Assembly: GCA_036345935.2 (NCBI GenBank)
Contig: JADWOT020000001.1
Coordinates: 35,067,636 to 35,131,635 of the forward strand
Source of the DNA: Taenia hydatigena
Lineage: Eukaryota; Platyhelminthes; Cestoda; Cyclophyllidea; Taeniidae
Length of the DNA: 64,000 bases
Direction of reading: 5' to 3'
The translations under genes and the position numbers were made by a program. The notes beneath the pieces were generated by a model, which saw nothing but the letters and a program-made list of their open reading frames with translations, was not told the DNA's origin and did not search any database. This document shows, piece by piece, positions 22,831 through 35,367 of this stretch (position 1 is its first letter; each line of letters opens with the position of its first letter).

Positions 22831-23184
22831 ACCACCTCTCCGTAGGTTCGTTGAAGTTGTTGGCAATAGACGGTTTCTCTGCAATGAAGTCATATCATCT
22901 TCAGCTCCCACGATTAATGGGTTAGACATTTGGCACTTTCGGCATTTCGGTGACATAACAACGTTGCACAGCAAACTTTTCGGCGCGATGCCACTCTCTG
23001 TCTACCTTTCATTCACCCAGTTTATCAAAAATGAACTTGCTTGTTGGTCTGCATGGACAGGCAGCTGTGCGCTACTCGTGACTAAAGTAGCCGGATTGTG
23101 GTCCTTCATTCAATTTCGTTCTTTAATCAATTCACCTTAATATGCAGCCGATTCCTCGCTACTCGCTTCCTTCTTGACTTTCGT

Positions 23185-23895
23185 TATCTTGAGACGAGTA
23201 GAGTGAGAGCAAGTGGCGAGCACTTTTCATTGCTGGTGATGCAATGAGCGGGGCCGAGTGATGAGTGATGAGGGTTATGCTGCTTTAGAGAGTCAAGTTC
23301 CCCCTTGCAGGAGGATGACGACGCTTCCGTAGTGAAAAGCGTGTTCGCCGAAAGCTTTTCTTCTAGCACTGATGAATACTCAGCCAAGCCTATATATAGC
23401 GAATATGCCGACATAACAGAGCGCGTGGAGCTCCGTCCCCATTGCTGAATGATGCCATAGTTGATCTTTGCCACCCTGTTCCTTTTACTGGGTCGCCATT
23501 GAAGGAGATGGACACCGACCTGTATTTGGTCAACTCGTTTTGGGGAAATAATAATCAATTGGTACACTGATGCTGACTTTACAGCTAGAATGTGAACGAC
23601 AGAGTGAGGCTACTCCTTCCTGTTCACATTCTAGCTGCAAAGTCAGCAGCAGTGTATCAACATATCTGTCATGGTGTGTGGTAGGTTCGACGTTCATCTT
23701 TTCCAAGTAAGTGTCCATTTCCTTCGTTGGTGACCCTGCAAGGGAAAAAGGTGGTGAGAATCAATTGTTGCATCATTCATTAGTGGGGACGGATTGCCAG
23801 TCGTCCTGTTATGTCGGCATATTCGTTATGCATATGCTTGGCTGAGTATTCATCAGTGCTAGACGAAAAGCGTTAGGCGAACACGCCGAACAAGC
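23185..23895. repeat. Palindrome of two UBA1-module copies with a 27-bp stem at its centre
   Basis: The left half (23311-23597, plus sense) and right half (23622-23895, minus sense) are inverted copies of the UBA1 exon and linker. The left copy begins after CCCCCTTGCAG, a strong acceptor, and reads D-D-A-S-V then V-F-A-E-S-F-S-S. At the centre, 23571-23597 and 23622-23648 pair over 27 bases with one mismatch around a 24-base loop. Neither half encodes a full domain. Confidence 0.75.
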
Positions 23896-24329
23896 CGATA
23901 CACGAGAAGGTAGTCTTTCGGAGCTGTTTGGATCGTTCTTCCAAGTGCAGTTGACATGGAATGCCATTTAGTAAGACGTCAGTTGAATTGTCATTATGGC
24001 TTCTCACACCTATCCAATCAGTTCTGTTATGCCTATTGTACAAATTATCATACCACAACGTCAAATAAATGCTATTAAGACTTTACATTATTCCTGATAG
24101 GCTTATGACCTATTTACATGCAAGAGAAAAGGCCTTGATTCACCACTTGCTCTACTCTGGGTAGTCAGCAATAATGGGTACAAGCCAGTGAATTTTCTCA
24201 ACGCCATTGTATCGGCGAGGTGGCAAAGTGGGCGAATAAAGAGTGGAAGGAGATGGAGAAGGTGATTGACGGAAAGGCATTGGCATGCGATGCTTCACTC
24301 GAGGATCCTTAATGCCTTGACAGGGCGTC

Positions 24330-25175
24330 AGTCTTGTTGATGCTTTGACATTAAGCAAGGAACTTTATTACTGCAAGGCTTTTGAGTTGGATGGAAGAAA
24401 TAAGAAACGTGTCTACCGCATTTAGCCAGCTTACACCGACAAAAACTTATCATCCAAAATAAAATTGGGCTAATAATCGCATTCAAATCGGTTGAAGCAT
24501 TGTTCCACGGAAGAGTGCTTGCCAAGTTACAAGTTGCTCGTCCTTTTGCTCTCGCATGGTACCCACGCACCACATCGGAGAGCACTGTTGAAACACAGCT
24601 CTCCTCCGTACTTCCATCCTTTCAACCTTGGCGCAATCATCAGCGCAAATTCACTAACTTTTCGCAGCAGAACAATAAGTAGCAGGTCAGTAAGTAGGAA
24701 AAGGGGAGAATGGGCTAAACGTGTCACCAACTAGTTTCCCAAAGAGGAATATTGGGATTTTACTGTTTGTCTAGTTAGTGTCTATTCCGCTCGACTGCCA
24801 ATGCACATTCTGCACCTACAATCACCACTAGCCTGCATACCACTTTTGCCTACAATTCACCCTTTGCTCGCGTCCAAACGCATCTAGGCGTAAGCTGGCC
24901 CAAGATGAACCTCAGCTGTTTGACGGGTAGCAAGGAAGTTGGTGCAATTATCCTTCACACGACAGTGAAGTCCCCATTGTACAGCCAAATGTGAGACCAG
25001 AAACTTTCCATCAGTCACTTGGTGCTTTAACTTGGCTTGCGGTGAGGAAGACATCGATCACTCTCAAGGCATTTGTTCTTACCTGCTCGTCTCGGATGGC
25101 CTGGATGCATCACGAGAAGCTTCGTGCAAATCACTTGACGTCTTGCGATGCCTCAAAGCTGTCAACTTGGGAATG
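24330..25175 (+). repeat. Direct repeat of 33140-34020
   Basis: Shared blocks run in the same order: TTAGATGG/TTGGATGG-AGGAATAA, AAGTTACA-GTT, then the Cys-box and AKL pieces and the GGATGCATCACG end. This copy lacks part of the Cys-box stretch. Confidence 0.75.
24775..24985 (+). pseudogene. USP Cys-box/AKL fragment, copy 3
   Basis: It is collinear with 33.6-33.85 kb but has a deletion through the N-S-V-V-Q part. The following frame W-P-K-M-N-L-S-C-L-T-G is the best match in the window to the USP5 A-K-L-x(4)-L-S-G element. Further on (25005-25160) is a C-G-E-E-D-I-D-H-S-Q frame, which I can only tentatively compare with the USP Q-Q-D-A-Q-E region. Confidence 0.35.
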
Positions 25176-25394
25176 ACGATGCGTCATTGTAGGAGAGGTG
25201 AACGCTGAACCTAGTGCAGTCATTTGCGGACTTGCTGGTACATCGCTACTGACATTGCAGGCAGAAATCTTACACAGAAAAAGAGATCGCTAGACCTGAG
25301 GGCTGCTTACCTACTAATGTTGATCAAATCCATAAGCATGTGGCGTGTGTATGATGATGATATATTTATCAAAAAAGCAATGATTACTTGGAAC

Positions 25395-25925
25395 TATGCC
25401 AAGTTAAAAAGGGTCTAGAGTGTCATCAACACAAATCAGTGACGCCAAGGGCGTATGTGCAAAAGAGCTTTTTGAAGGTGTTTGCAGTTGACTTGGGATG
25501 CCGTTTGGGTAGAGGTAGGTGAGACTGCCAAGTGCTTCTCATCAATCATTGGAATGGTAGCTCGCCCTCGGTTGACTTCAATGTTTAACCAATAGCTTTG
25601 ATGAAATTGACTAACCTCGTTTATTACTTTGAGGACAAAAATTTTTGCAAGTGATCCATTGCTGCAACAGCACTCTCTCGCCACCTCAACGGACGACTAC
25701 CATCGTTGCGCATTAGCCTGACCTCAATGAAGGAGAATATGTCCTCATTGTGACAGTGAGAAATAAAACGCGAACAGCATTTGCCCCTAAGAGTGTGTTA
25801 GTGCATTGTTTGAATAAATTGAGGGGATTGCTCTTAACAACATTTGAGCTAACTGCTGGTCACCCCATGCAGACCCTTTAATGTGGCTGAAATGTGGAAT
25901 TTAGTTACTGCCACATTGCTCGTGG
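25395..25925. repeat. Right part of the inverted repeat with 5180-6620
   Basis: See the entry at 5180. The match is continuous here apart from a 10-base gap near 25750. No exon is recognised. Confidence 0.7.
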
Positions 25926-26189
25926 CTCGCTCGTTGACAAGTTGACTAACAGTTTGATTAGGTAATCATGAGAGATTGGCCAAACTTCTCGCTTACTGAC
26001 GCCTGTCTGGCTAAATCTTGTGGTTCAGGAGACATCGCTATTTAACGCGGAGCTACTAACTCACGAATGAGTAGCTTACCGCACTTCCAGTGTATCGTTT
26101 AAGAGCCAGACGGCTGCCTAGCTCGCATCCTATTTTAGCCAATCATTAACCAAATCACTTTCTAGCACCCACTGATTACAGGAGGGCTC

Positions 26190-27826
26190 CATCGGTTGCT
26201 CAGAGCAACCCTCCAACTTTATTTAAACTCATTTATCTAAGCCCGTGCGTACTGCGCCTGCTACGATATCATTTCAACACAGAACTCTTGACAGACGAGA
26301 GCTAACAAACAAGACGCCTTCACCTCCATCACTAGCACTGCAGCAGTGGCAGGGTCTCCACACCACACAAGATACATCGATGACTCCGATGTGTAGTTTA
26401 AACCCACTGCAGAATTCCAGTGCTCTTCACTCATATGACTCGGCATCAAAGGCGAAACACAAGCAGTGCCTACTGCTGCCCATTCGGTGTATGCACACTG
26501 CATGTGACAGTCAGTCATGATCGTCATAATTTTTTGTGCAACCATTAATCCACAAGTGCAGCTCTCTCTACTGTCCTCACATACGAACCGTAAAGCAACA
26601 TCCTAATCAAGTTCTCGATCAAAATTCCTTCCTACATGGTTTTGGGAGCCCTTTGTGAACCAAATTTAGCTCCCCCACAGGACCATAGGGGATAGTTAAG
26701 TGGCTGGCTACATTCTCATCATCCTTGTTGTGCAGCATTTGTAAAACCTTATTCGTTTCCCTCAATTTTTTCTGTGATTTGAAATCACAATCAAGTGGCC
26801 CAAAAAAGGATCAATCCTGTAAAATCACTAGGCTGCCTTTCTGATGCAAAGATGCCCGTAAAACTAACAAATTCACTATTCGGCTCAAAGAGAGTCGCTG
26901 TATTTGATTCGATAATGACTAGGGCCCATGGATGAGGCGCTGGAACGCAGTAGGAGCGTCTGCTTACTCACCATCAAATTATTCTTCCAATCACCGCTTC
27001 CATCAGTCACCTTCAGAGACTTCGTATAGCAACAAAACAAATGGCTAAATCCATTTGAATGAGAAAATTACGAGACTACTAGTGAGAACTGCTGCAAGCC
27101 TCTGACAGTGACGTACAGGCATCAGTGGTAAGGAGAGTTAGCTAAATAACTTATCGTGGCTGGTATTGAAGGAAGCAGTGCTAGTACAGATTGGTGTATG
27201 TAATGGGTGGACTGGAAAGCGTGTGAAGGCATTGGGTGAAAGCCGCAAATGAATTATAGGACAATGAGAAGGAAATGCTTCTGCTAAAACAATCATGCGG
27301 AATGAACGCATGCACCTAGGGCCTATGCTCCCTATACGGTAAACCAGCTCGAATCGTATTCGTATCCTCTTGTTTCCCACTGCTTGTCTTAAGGCATCGC
27401 TTCTCCTAAGATAGCTCCATGCTGACACGAGGCAACGATTACCTTTGCGTATCAGCAAATATTTGATCTAAATAAAAGAATTAATTAGGGCTGCTCATTT
27501 TCTCGTTTATAAGTAACTAAAATTTAAACCGAGTTGTCCTCAGTGCTACCCCTAATCATTGTGCCGCATCTGCAATCGCCTCCTTTTCCACATCTTCCTC
27601 ATTCTCCATTGTGAAACCGCATTCTGTAGGACACGGCTGCAGGATTCGGTCAGGGTCACATCGGTCAGGGTCGAAGATCGTACGAAGCAAGTAAGAACTT
27701 GACCAACAGCAACCAATCAGATGGAAGCCCGCAGCTTCCTCGATTTGGCAAACTACTATAGGTGTTTGGTTTAAGGCTTTGCGAAGATCGGCTGCCCTCT
27801 ACACAAGCTAACTGAAAAGCATCAAA
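26190..27826. other. No repeat partner or gene recognised
   Basis: Frames at 26245-26545 and 27138-27458 are short, overlap opposite-strand frames, and lack splice support. Confidence 0.35.
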
Positions 27827-29931
27827 TACTTGAAAGGGCTAATGGATAAGATAATACGTTGGAGTATTTAAGGAGAGAGAATACGGCAGCTGAATGGCTA
27901 CTATGGCTAGACGTCTGTTTCCACATCAAAATGAAAAACCGAGGGTGGTGCAAAGTCTTTGATTCGTAGCTGCAATCACACCTAGTAGTCAGTTAGTCGG
28001 ACACATGACCACCTCATCGAAACGCTCGTGTGCTAGTCAAGGAGGGATTTAATTTCGCCTAATTGCAAGTACTGATAGTAATGTCTACATGGCTAATGTG
28101 ATGTCCGTACACAAAGGATGACAATGTTAACCATTGAAAGACTATAAGCCTGCCGCATGGAATAATGACTGCGGGATAGCCAGACTACTTATGATGCCTT
28201 TAGCGTGAATCAAATGCCAGTTGGCACGTCAAATATGCTGCGCCCGCTGTGAGGAGTAAGACTTTGACCAAGACTGTGATTGGTGGTTGACTGTTGTTGA
28301 GAACAATGCGTCTAATCCTAACCTCCATTGCAGGCGATTTTCCCAACCTACGAACTACCTAACAGCTAGGTCATTGGCTAACAAGCACACTGGACCTAGT
28401 GCGCCAAGTGGTATTTACACTTAACACTTAAGTAAAGGCATTACTACTTACTGTTGAACCATTGGTCTACCTGCCAACGGGCTTGTCATCCGCCTAAATC
28501 GCATCCTATTCAACCCAAATAGCACCCAAATCACTCTCATTCTACTGCTTCAGCATTAAGTAATCTTGGAATAGCATCAGTTGATGTTTTAGAATCACAG
28601 ACGAGAACTGCCCTTTGCTGTTACTGCCGTCGCAGACTGTCCACAGCAGATGCTTAGGGCTCTTCACTCACGTGCAAGATGCTGTAAAAAGAAAACAGGT
28701 TTTTTTGTTTCTCCAATTCCTTTCTCCTTGTTAATTCACATAAAAAATCTCAAAATAACCACTTTTTAAATATTTGTTACAATAGTGCTAGGTCTGGGAA
28801 TACATCAAGCAATGCCTTTCATTCGCGAATTGGATCCGCCTGCATGAGAGGATAAATAGTTGACTAGACGGATGCTAAGGGGTTTGGCAATGGCAGAGCA
28901 TTGTCGAGGACAAACACCACTGAATGTGCCGCCTGAGGTTACTTGAGCCTGATTGCTAAGCGCCTTTGTTTCTCGGGTACCGATGGGCAGTATGTTTGTA
29001 TATGAATTGAGGGAGGAGGAGGCGACATGCTGACATAAAGGCCGACCTCTTTTGATTGACAGTTCAAATCGTCTCTTTCTTTTCGATGCCCGACAAACAT
29101 GCTCAGAAAGATGCTCCGTGGTATAGCTGCTCTTGCCACTCCAGTAGACAGCGTATGATGCGATTTCTCTCCGCCATTTTCATCCTCGTCTTCTCAGCCA
29201 TCAATCCTCTCACGCCGATATTCTCAATCCTTAGTTTCTAGATATAGTCTGCAGTGTCTGGGCGAAGCCGCATCTGTCCTGGTAATCGCTGCTACCAAGA
29301 GAACAAGTCCTCATTATTTGGTTAAGTAAATAGTCCTTCCAGTTGGACAAAATGCGGTCAGGGCTTAGAAGTGCTGCAATTTTCGTCGCTATCCGATTTC
29401 ATGAATGCCTTGAATGCTAGTGGCAGTCACATACTCTACTTGTCACCACTTATCCTACTTGACAGGTTAGTGATCGACCCGCAACCTGACCTATGTCTTA
29501 CCTACAACAGCAAGCGTGGCACATTTGACGTGTCAACCTGCATTTTGTGTCAAAATCGCATACCTCGACGTGAGGACATAATTCTACGGGCATTTGTACT
29601 TGCCATCAGTTGGTACTACAGTTGCCTCGTTGACCAGTGGACCAGTAGTTCGTGACTGTGCCTGCAGGTGCTGCCACCATTCGTCACTTCTTACTCAATG
29701 ATGATCTTGCAAACCACCAATGTTTCCATCTTTACCTTCTACCTGATTCCCCTCAGGTAGGTGACAAAACTAGGACTTGATGAGGCAAAAACCTCTTGTT
29801 GAATCGTGGCATCGCAACATGGTGCAGGAGAAGGGAGGTTAAGGAAAAGCAGAAGATTTGTTAAGGCATTTTGCCACCGAAGCATTCGCTAATGTTGCCA
29901 ACTCGAAAGCCATTTCGGCACATCGGCACAC
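27827..29931 (-). repeat. Left arm of a 2-kb inverted repeat (partner 34803-36790)
   Basis: The arms match from GGGCTAAT-GAT at the outside to CATTTCGGCACATC at the inside, with a spacer of about 4.9 kb. Most of the arm is roughly 88-90% identical by eye, but 28601-28965 differs from 35654-36017 by only five substitutions and one indel. The right arm lacks about 110 bp present here near 29270-29380. The matching frames at 29371-29655 plus and 35124-35390 minus look alike as protein, but about 19 of roughly 80 codons differ non-synonymously, so they are not a conserved gene. Confidence 0.85.
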
Positions 29932-30985
29932 AAATGCTTAGTTTTATTTAAAGCAAGACATGGACTGCATTACTGACCCGCTAGAGTGTCCAAGTAAAGT
30001 TAACAAAATAACTAATGAACAAAATAAATGCAGTTCCTAAATGCGCTGTCACAATCATTTGAACCATCTCGCAGTGACTTCTCGCTAAATGAACGCCAAC
30101 CCATCTAGTGAGAGAAGTAATGACAAGTCGCCTACGTGGATCGAGGCTAACGAGCAAATCAGCCGGTTAAGTTATCCCATTGAAGACGTGATCATTCGAC
30201 CCTGGAATGCACGAATACCAGTTTGACCATGTGCCTACCTGTCTTTAAGTCAGCTAGCCGGTATTTAGCAAGCTGGCATCCTAATCAACTCCAATATTAC
30301 TTAGTTTGGTCCCAGCTACAACATTGGCATCAAGCAGTCTAAGACACCTGTCAAATGATGCTCAAAACCACGCATTTAATATATTGGACGATGTATTTAT
30401 GTGATGTTCGAGCCATCAGATGGGACATTGATAATTCAGACATACGGACGAAACACAGCATTATTGACAGACGTGAACTAAGAAACGGAATGCAGTCTCT
30501 TCACATCCTGCCAGGTTCATTGATGGTATCGTCGCGCGTTTTGAGTTACAGTAGACTTTAAACGCTCTTCAGTGACGTACGAGGAGGTAGAAACGGCTTA
30601 TTAGCGTCTTCATTGTTGTGAGGTGGAGCACGGATGTCACGTGCATTTTTCTTGGAGAGACACCTAGCAGGAGGAGGATGGCGATGGCATCGATAGAATC
30701 TGGAGGGTCGAGGCATTGGGAGTGCCTGCAATTCTACCGAATTGCAAGTCTGCTGACAACCACTCGAAGGTCAAGAGCAATTGGTTACTGGTCGGATCGA
30801 CCACCGTATCAAACACCAATGGCCACAGATCTGCATCTTTACTACAGCGATATTTCAAGTAAGTAGGTTGTGCAAGCACTGCTTCTTTTTGACTGAAACA
30901 TCATCTTGCGGACGTCACAGTGGCAAGGAAATAGCTTCCAGGCAGAGCGAGCTGTCACAGTGTGTGAAATTCTGGCTGCAAATTC
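29932..30985 (+). repeat. Direct repeat of 21610-22440
   Basis: It starts at the exact inner edge of the 27.8-29.9 kb arm. It has about 180 bp extra (30563-30745) relative to the 21.6 kb copy, after AAACGC. Confidence 0.85.
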
Positions 30986-31814
30986 AGGCGGTTAGTGAGG
31001 AACGTGGATTTCTTAGAGGTTGAGATTAAATGAAGAAACACGGTCTACCAGTGGAGGACGAAGAGACTTCGCTTACCTCACCGGATCACTATGAAATGAG
31101 GATAGAGCTTCTTTACCGTAGAATTTAACATCTGCACTGTCTGAAGTACATCTTGCAATGAAAGACTATGCAGTAGTCAGTAAATTGGCAGACGCTGATC
31201 GGTGTTGCTTGAGAGCAATCTGGACCTCGACAGCTGGCTTATTCGTGTTGCACTGCTATTTCTGATCCCACGTAAAAGAGCTGTGGAAAGATCTATTATT
31301 TAGTGCAGAGAGGCATGGAGGCCACTTGGGCACTGATCCTCATTCCATCGTGGCCTGGTGTGGTCAGTAAAGTCTCTTCTTCCTCCGCTGCTAGATTGTG
31401 TTTCTTCTTTATTTGGTCTCAACCTCCAAGAAATTTACTGCAATGCATCACACGTTCCTCACTGATCTTCTACCCCTGGCTTTCACTTCCTTGCAAAAAG
31501 TAGAGTGAGGGTACATAGGTGATGCCCTTCATTGGCGATGTAATGAACTAAGCAGAGTGATGAGTGTTATACTGGTACAGTTTTGTAAACCTCTTTCTTA
31601 CTTCCATTCTTTTAGCTTTGACTCAATCACCACCGCAACAAGACATTAAGTGGGTGCAAGAGGAAGAAAAGAGATGAAAGAATGATGCACGAGCAGCATG
31701 TGGATGGATGGGTAGATGGATGACCGGTTGAAAGAAGGTCCACGTAAATATAATGATAAGTCGGCCAAAGAACGTGTACTTTGTAAACCTTTGGAATGTT
31801 CGTTGGGTTCATGA
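30985..31814. other. Fragmentary modules only
   Basis: The stretch 31490-31575 carries the intron tail of the UBA1 module (TGATGAGTGTTATACTG) without its exon. I see nothing else. Confidence 0.4.
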
Positions 31815-32050
31815 TAGCAGCCGAGGTGGCTGAGTGCAGATGATCAACTTCGCCCCGGATCAAATGTGTCCTCCACAAAAGTTGGATTCGGCTAATTAGC
31901 TAGACCCAAATTCTCCTATGAAAGGACGTGCACAATATGGATGTAGGGTAAACCGTTCTGCTCCGCGTACTGCCAGCGGCATCCAAAGCGGTGAGGAGTT
32001 TGTTTGGTTGTTAGCAGCCATCCGTGGTCGATTTCTCAACATGCTGCGAC
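31815..32050 (+). pseudogene. USP5-like: USP5-like core exon fragment, copy 2
   Basis: This is collinear with the right arms at 47, 51.7 and 62.9 kb. The later part reads G-I-Q-S-G-E-E-F, close to the USP5 G-L-Q-P-G-E-E-E that follows LDIS. The FPDIL part is too diverged to read. It continues through the same intron-like tail as the 51.9 kb copy and joins a minus-strand linker/UBA1 copy. Confidence 0.5.
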
Positions 32051-32089
32051 TTAGCCATCGCTTTTGCAGAGCGAGTAGCTTGGGTACAG

Positions 32090-32480
32090 GTAAACGGCTT
32101 TGCCTATTGCAAGTTCACTGAATAACGAGGTAGCTTGATGAGGACGAGGGACGTAAGGGAAGGCCTGGAGCTGATAATATTTCGTCCTTGTCTTTGTGGT
32201 AGATGCTGCTGCGAGGAGGCGAAGATGCATACACGCACGTAGCCCTGCTGATCAGAATGGCCAGATCAACCAACGCACTGCATCGTCTACCAATAAATGC
32301 AGATCACCAGCCGTGTCGTCAGTTTGGCACATTTGCCATATTCATACGCTGGACTAAGTATTCCTCAATATTGGACGAGAAGCGTTAGATGAATACGCTT
32401 CTCCATAAGGAACTGTCGTCAGCTACCTTTGAGGAAGAGAACTCGCTCTGCCTGCCATCACTCTATCGTTTTAAAAGGAG
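32090..32480 (-). pseudogene. UBA1 and linker module, reverse copy f
   Basis: The minus strand has F-S-S-N-I-E-E-Y-L-V-Q-R-M, the UBA helix-1 equivalent, then a T-D-D and D-A-V-R-W region. The tail CATCAAGCTACCTCGTTA is shared with 46.5 and 52.0 kb. A TAA replaces the E codon before R-F-S-S. Confidence 0.45.
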
Positions 32481-32630
32481 AGAAGTCCAGCATGTCACAC
32501 TACTTAAGGATTTGTTAAAGGACGGGAGTAAACAAAGGACCACAATCTAGCTACTCCAGTTGCGAGTAGCGCAAGCCATGCTGCCCATATAAGTTGGCAA
32601 GAAAGAACATTCGTGTGATAAGCTGAGCGG

Positions 32631-33150
32631 ATCACCGACTTCTCACCCACTTACCTGCCTATCTGCGTTGGATACACTATTCACCCGCGAATGAAGACTA
32701 TCATCCTGCGCTGATCCTAATTATGGATCGACTGAGGCTCCTGATGATGGACGTGTCCTGATGGGTGTCTCAGAGAGAGGAATTGCGAGGAGTTTTACTT
32801 TTCGGCTTTTGGTTTGTAGATGTCGATGAAAGTGACCCACACGCGATCTCTTGACATGTCTGATAATGTAGGGTCACCAAAACGGATTCCAAGGAGGAAC
32901 TGGGCACACGCCATCTACACTTCCCTTACCACCAATGCTTGTGCCATTACCTTCTACCTGGTTCTGCTGACATAAAGGTTGAAAAGAAGGTATTGACGTA
33001 ATAACAGCTCTGTTTGCATCATGCAATCATGCTACAGGGTGTGGCGAAGAAAGAGAGCACAAAAAGAGGAGATCGACTCGTAACCACGGAAACAGCCTTG
33101 TGACTTTACATGCACCAACTTCATTTGAAGCGCCTTAGTGACCTTACAAA
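32631..33150 (+). repeat. Direct repeat of 20467-20955
   Basis: This is the partner of the module described at 20467. It ends about 450 bp before the USP Cys-box-type fragment, so it may be upstream flank or intron of the same ancestral locus. Confidence 0.7.
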
Positions 33151-33595
33151 GCATTAGGCAAGGGATTTTTTGCCTTAAAGCTTTCACGTTAGATGGGAGG
33201 AATAAATAACGTGATTACTGTATTTAATCAGCTAACACTGATATAATTAGGCGAGGGAACATGTAGCCTTGCAAATGAAGGCGATATTTTCAACTCATTG
33301 TTTTATAGGGAAGCACTTCCCAAGTTACAGGTTCCTCAGGCTGTCGCTCTGTCTTTCATGTATGTCCTCCAAGCACATAGCCACACTGCCTGCCCGCATC
33401 CTGTGTGGGCACATTTTCTACATTGAAAAGCAGTTTTGTAACTTACTTCCTTACTCCCATCTTTAAAGCGTCAACGCAATCATTGCCGTAATTAACAATC
33501 CTTTCTCAGCAGAGCAATAAGGGGAAGAAGGGAGGAATGAAGGAGGCGTATCACCAACCTGTATTTCAGAGAGGCCTTTTGGAATGTTTGTTTGC

Positions 33596-33850
33596 CCAGT
33601 TAGTGCCCATCACCCTCCACTGCTTCCAGTTAGCAAACAAGGCACAGGATTCCAATGCACATTGACGCTTTGGAGCAATAGTGTTGTGCAACTTTTATTC
33701 ACCACTTGCTTGCTCTCCGCTTTTACCTCCAGCTCACCCTTTGGTCGTAATTTGTCCTGTCATTGCATAAACTGTCCTCAACTGAACCTCAGCCGCTCGA
33801 CAAGTAGGAAATTGATGAAATTATCCCTCACACTCGTAAAGCCAGGTGCA
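33596..33850 (+). pseudogene. USP Cys-box and AKL-type exon remnant, best copy
   Basis: The plus frame reads P-P-L-L-P-V-S-K-Q-G-T-G-F-Q and then W-S-N-S-V-V-Q-L-L-F at 33671-33700. USP5 has P-L-x-P, then G-Y-T-G-I-R, then the LGNSCY box and N-S-V-V-Q-V-L-F. The end motif matches in seven of eight residues, but the cysteine of LGNSC is lost, so this copy could not be catalytic. It is followed by N-C-P-Q-L-N-L-S, the diverged AKL element, and the frame stays open to 33907. The spacing fits the family. Three other diverged copies exist in the window. Confidence 0.5.
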
Positions 33851-34019
33851 AGACCGAAATTTTGCATCCCAGTCAATTGGTGCCATGACTTGACTTGTGG
33901 TCAGTAAGGTGTCGAGCACTCCCAAGGCGTACGTTTACACCTGCTCGTCTTTGAGGGCTTGGATGCATCACGTTAAGCTTATGAATGATTTACTTGACGT
34001 CGATTCGGAGAAAGAGATG

Positions 34020-34803
34020 CATTGGTGTGCATGAGCTATTTCTTCATAGCTTGGAAACCTCGACTGATGGCTGCCACCATTGGCTACCATTTTGATGCAC
34101 TAGCTACAGCCTGATGGAACGCTTTTGTCAGACAGAAAAATTCCTACTCATTTATTGAGAATGCCAACTCGGAATCAAAAAGAAGCAAGAAGCCTTTGTA
34201 AACGTCCTGCCGTTTCTCTTCTCTTGCTATCGCACGAGTTGTGCAAACACTAATTAGCCTATTAATAAATTAACAGTCCTAATCGGTACTAGTTGCATGC
34301 CTGCACATTGCCCTGACATTTCGCTAGCACCTCACTTTGCTAATGGACGAGTCTTACTAAGCCTATTGGACAGTTGCTTGCTTGGCTGGTTGATGAGCTA
34401 GTTTGTCCTTCAACAACAAGTTCCATAGCTGATGTAAAGCTTGATTCCTCCTTATACCTGATCACATGCGTGACTAGCCTGCTAGTTGGTTAGTCGCTTA
34501 GTAGGTTGGTGAGGGCATGACAACTCCACTGGACAGTCAAAAGAGGTAGGCGGTGAACTTTCAGTGAACCAGTGTGCCAAGCAGCTGACTCACAGGCAGC
34601 CAACTAATTGAATTGCTCATCTGCAGGTCAACGAGGGAGCCATGAATGTTGCAGCAACAGCTGATTGTAAACAAAATGGGGAATGGTCAGTTGACGTTGA
34701 AGATTTCCACACGAAAAGCATTTTTGCAAAACGAGCCAAACAGGAAGGCATACTCCTTCTTGTGTGAGAGCAGGCAGCCTCAAGCACATGTGGTGCAAAT
34801 GTG
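34020..34803. repeat. Spacer; 34560-34720 is a direct copy of 56440-56590
   Basis: The shared block includes AATTGAA, GCA-GTCAACG-GGG and GATT-AAGCAAAATGGG-AA-G-TC in the same order. The rest of the spacer has no recognised feature. Confidence 0.6.
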
Positions 34804-35310
34804 TTGATGTGCCGAAATGGCTTCCGATTCGTCAACGTTAGCGAATTCTTCGGTGGCAAAACGCCAACTCAGTATCAGAAGCAGGGATGAAGAGCATCGA
34901 CAAGTCTTCTGCTTCCTTTACCTCCCTTCCCCTGCACTATGTTACGATGCCACGATTCAACAAGAGGTTTTCGCCTCATCAAGTCATAGTTTGTGTCACC
35001 TACCTGAGGGGAAATATTGGTGGTTCGCAAGATCATCATTCAGTAATAAGTGATGAATGGTGGCAGTACCTGCAGCCATAGCCACGAACTACTGGTCCAC
35101 TGGTCAACGAGGCAGCTGTAGTATCAACTGATGGCAAGTGCAAATGTCTGTAGCAATATGTCCTCACGTATAGGTATGTGACATTGACACCAAATGCAGG
35201 CTGGCACGTCAAATGTATCACGCTTGCTGTTAAAGCTGAGGCATAGGTCAGGTCGAGGGTCGATTACTGATCTTTCAAGTAGGATAAGTAGTGGCAAGTA
35301 GAGTATGTTA

Positions 35311-35367
35311 CTACCGCTAGCATTCAAGGCATTCATGAAATCGGATAGCGACGAAAATTGCAGCAGA
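35311..35367 (+). pseudogene. Possible USP 'FKAL' segment
   Basis: The plus frame reads L-P-L-A-F-K-A-F-M-K. The related copy at 10.15 kb (minus) reads P-P-T-F-K-A-F-M-K and then N-F-S-T-A-N, against P-R-M-F-K-A-L and E-F-S-T-N in USP5, where it precedes the Q-Q-D-A-Q-E motif. That motif is not preserved in any copy. The position between the Cys box and the EAA exon is right. Confidence 0.4.

Noticed and set aside
29371..29655. 94-codon frame (L-S-D-F-M-N-A-L-N) shared with 35124-35390 on the other strand, considered as a conserved small gene.
   Set aside because: Codon comparison shows about 19 non-synonymous against 7 synonymous changes, and the copies at 10.1 and 45.8 kb have early stops. 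It is repeat homology, not selection.
33269..33466. Possible zinc-finger UBP exon upstream of the Cys-box-type fragment.
   Set aside because: The weak F-P-S-Y-R-F-L resemblance is not supported by cysteine and histidine spacing, and the 24.5 kb copy does not conserve it.
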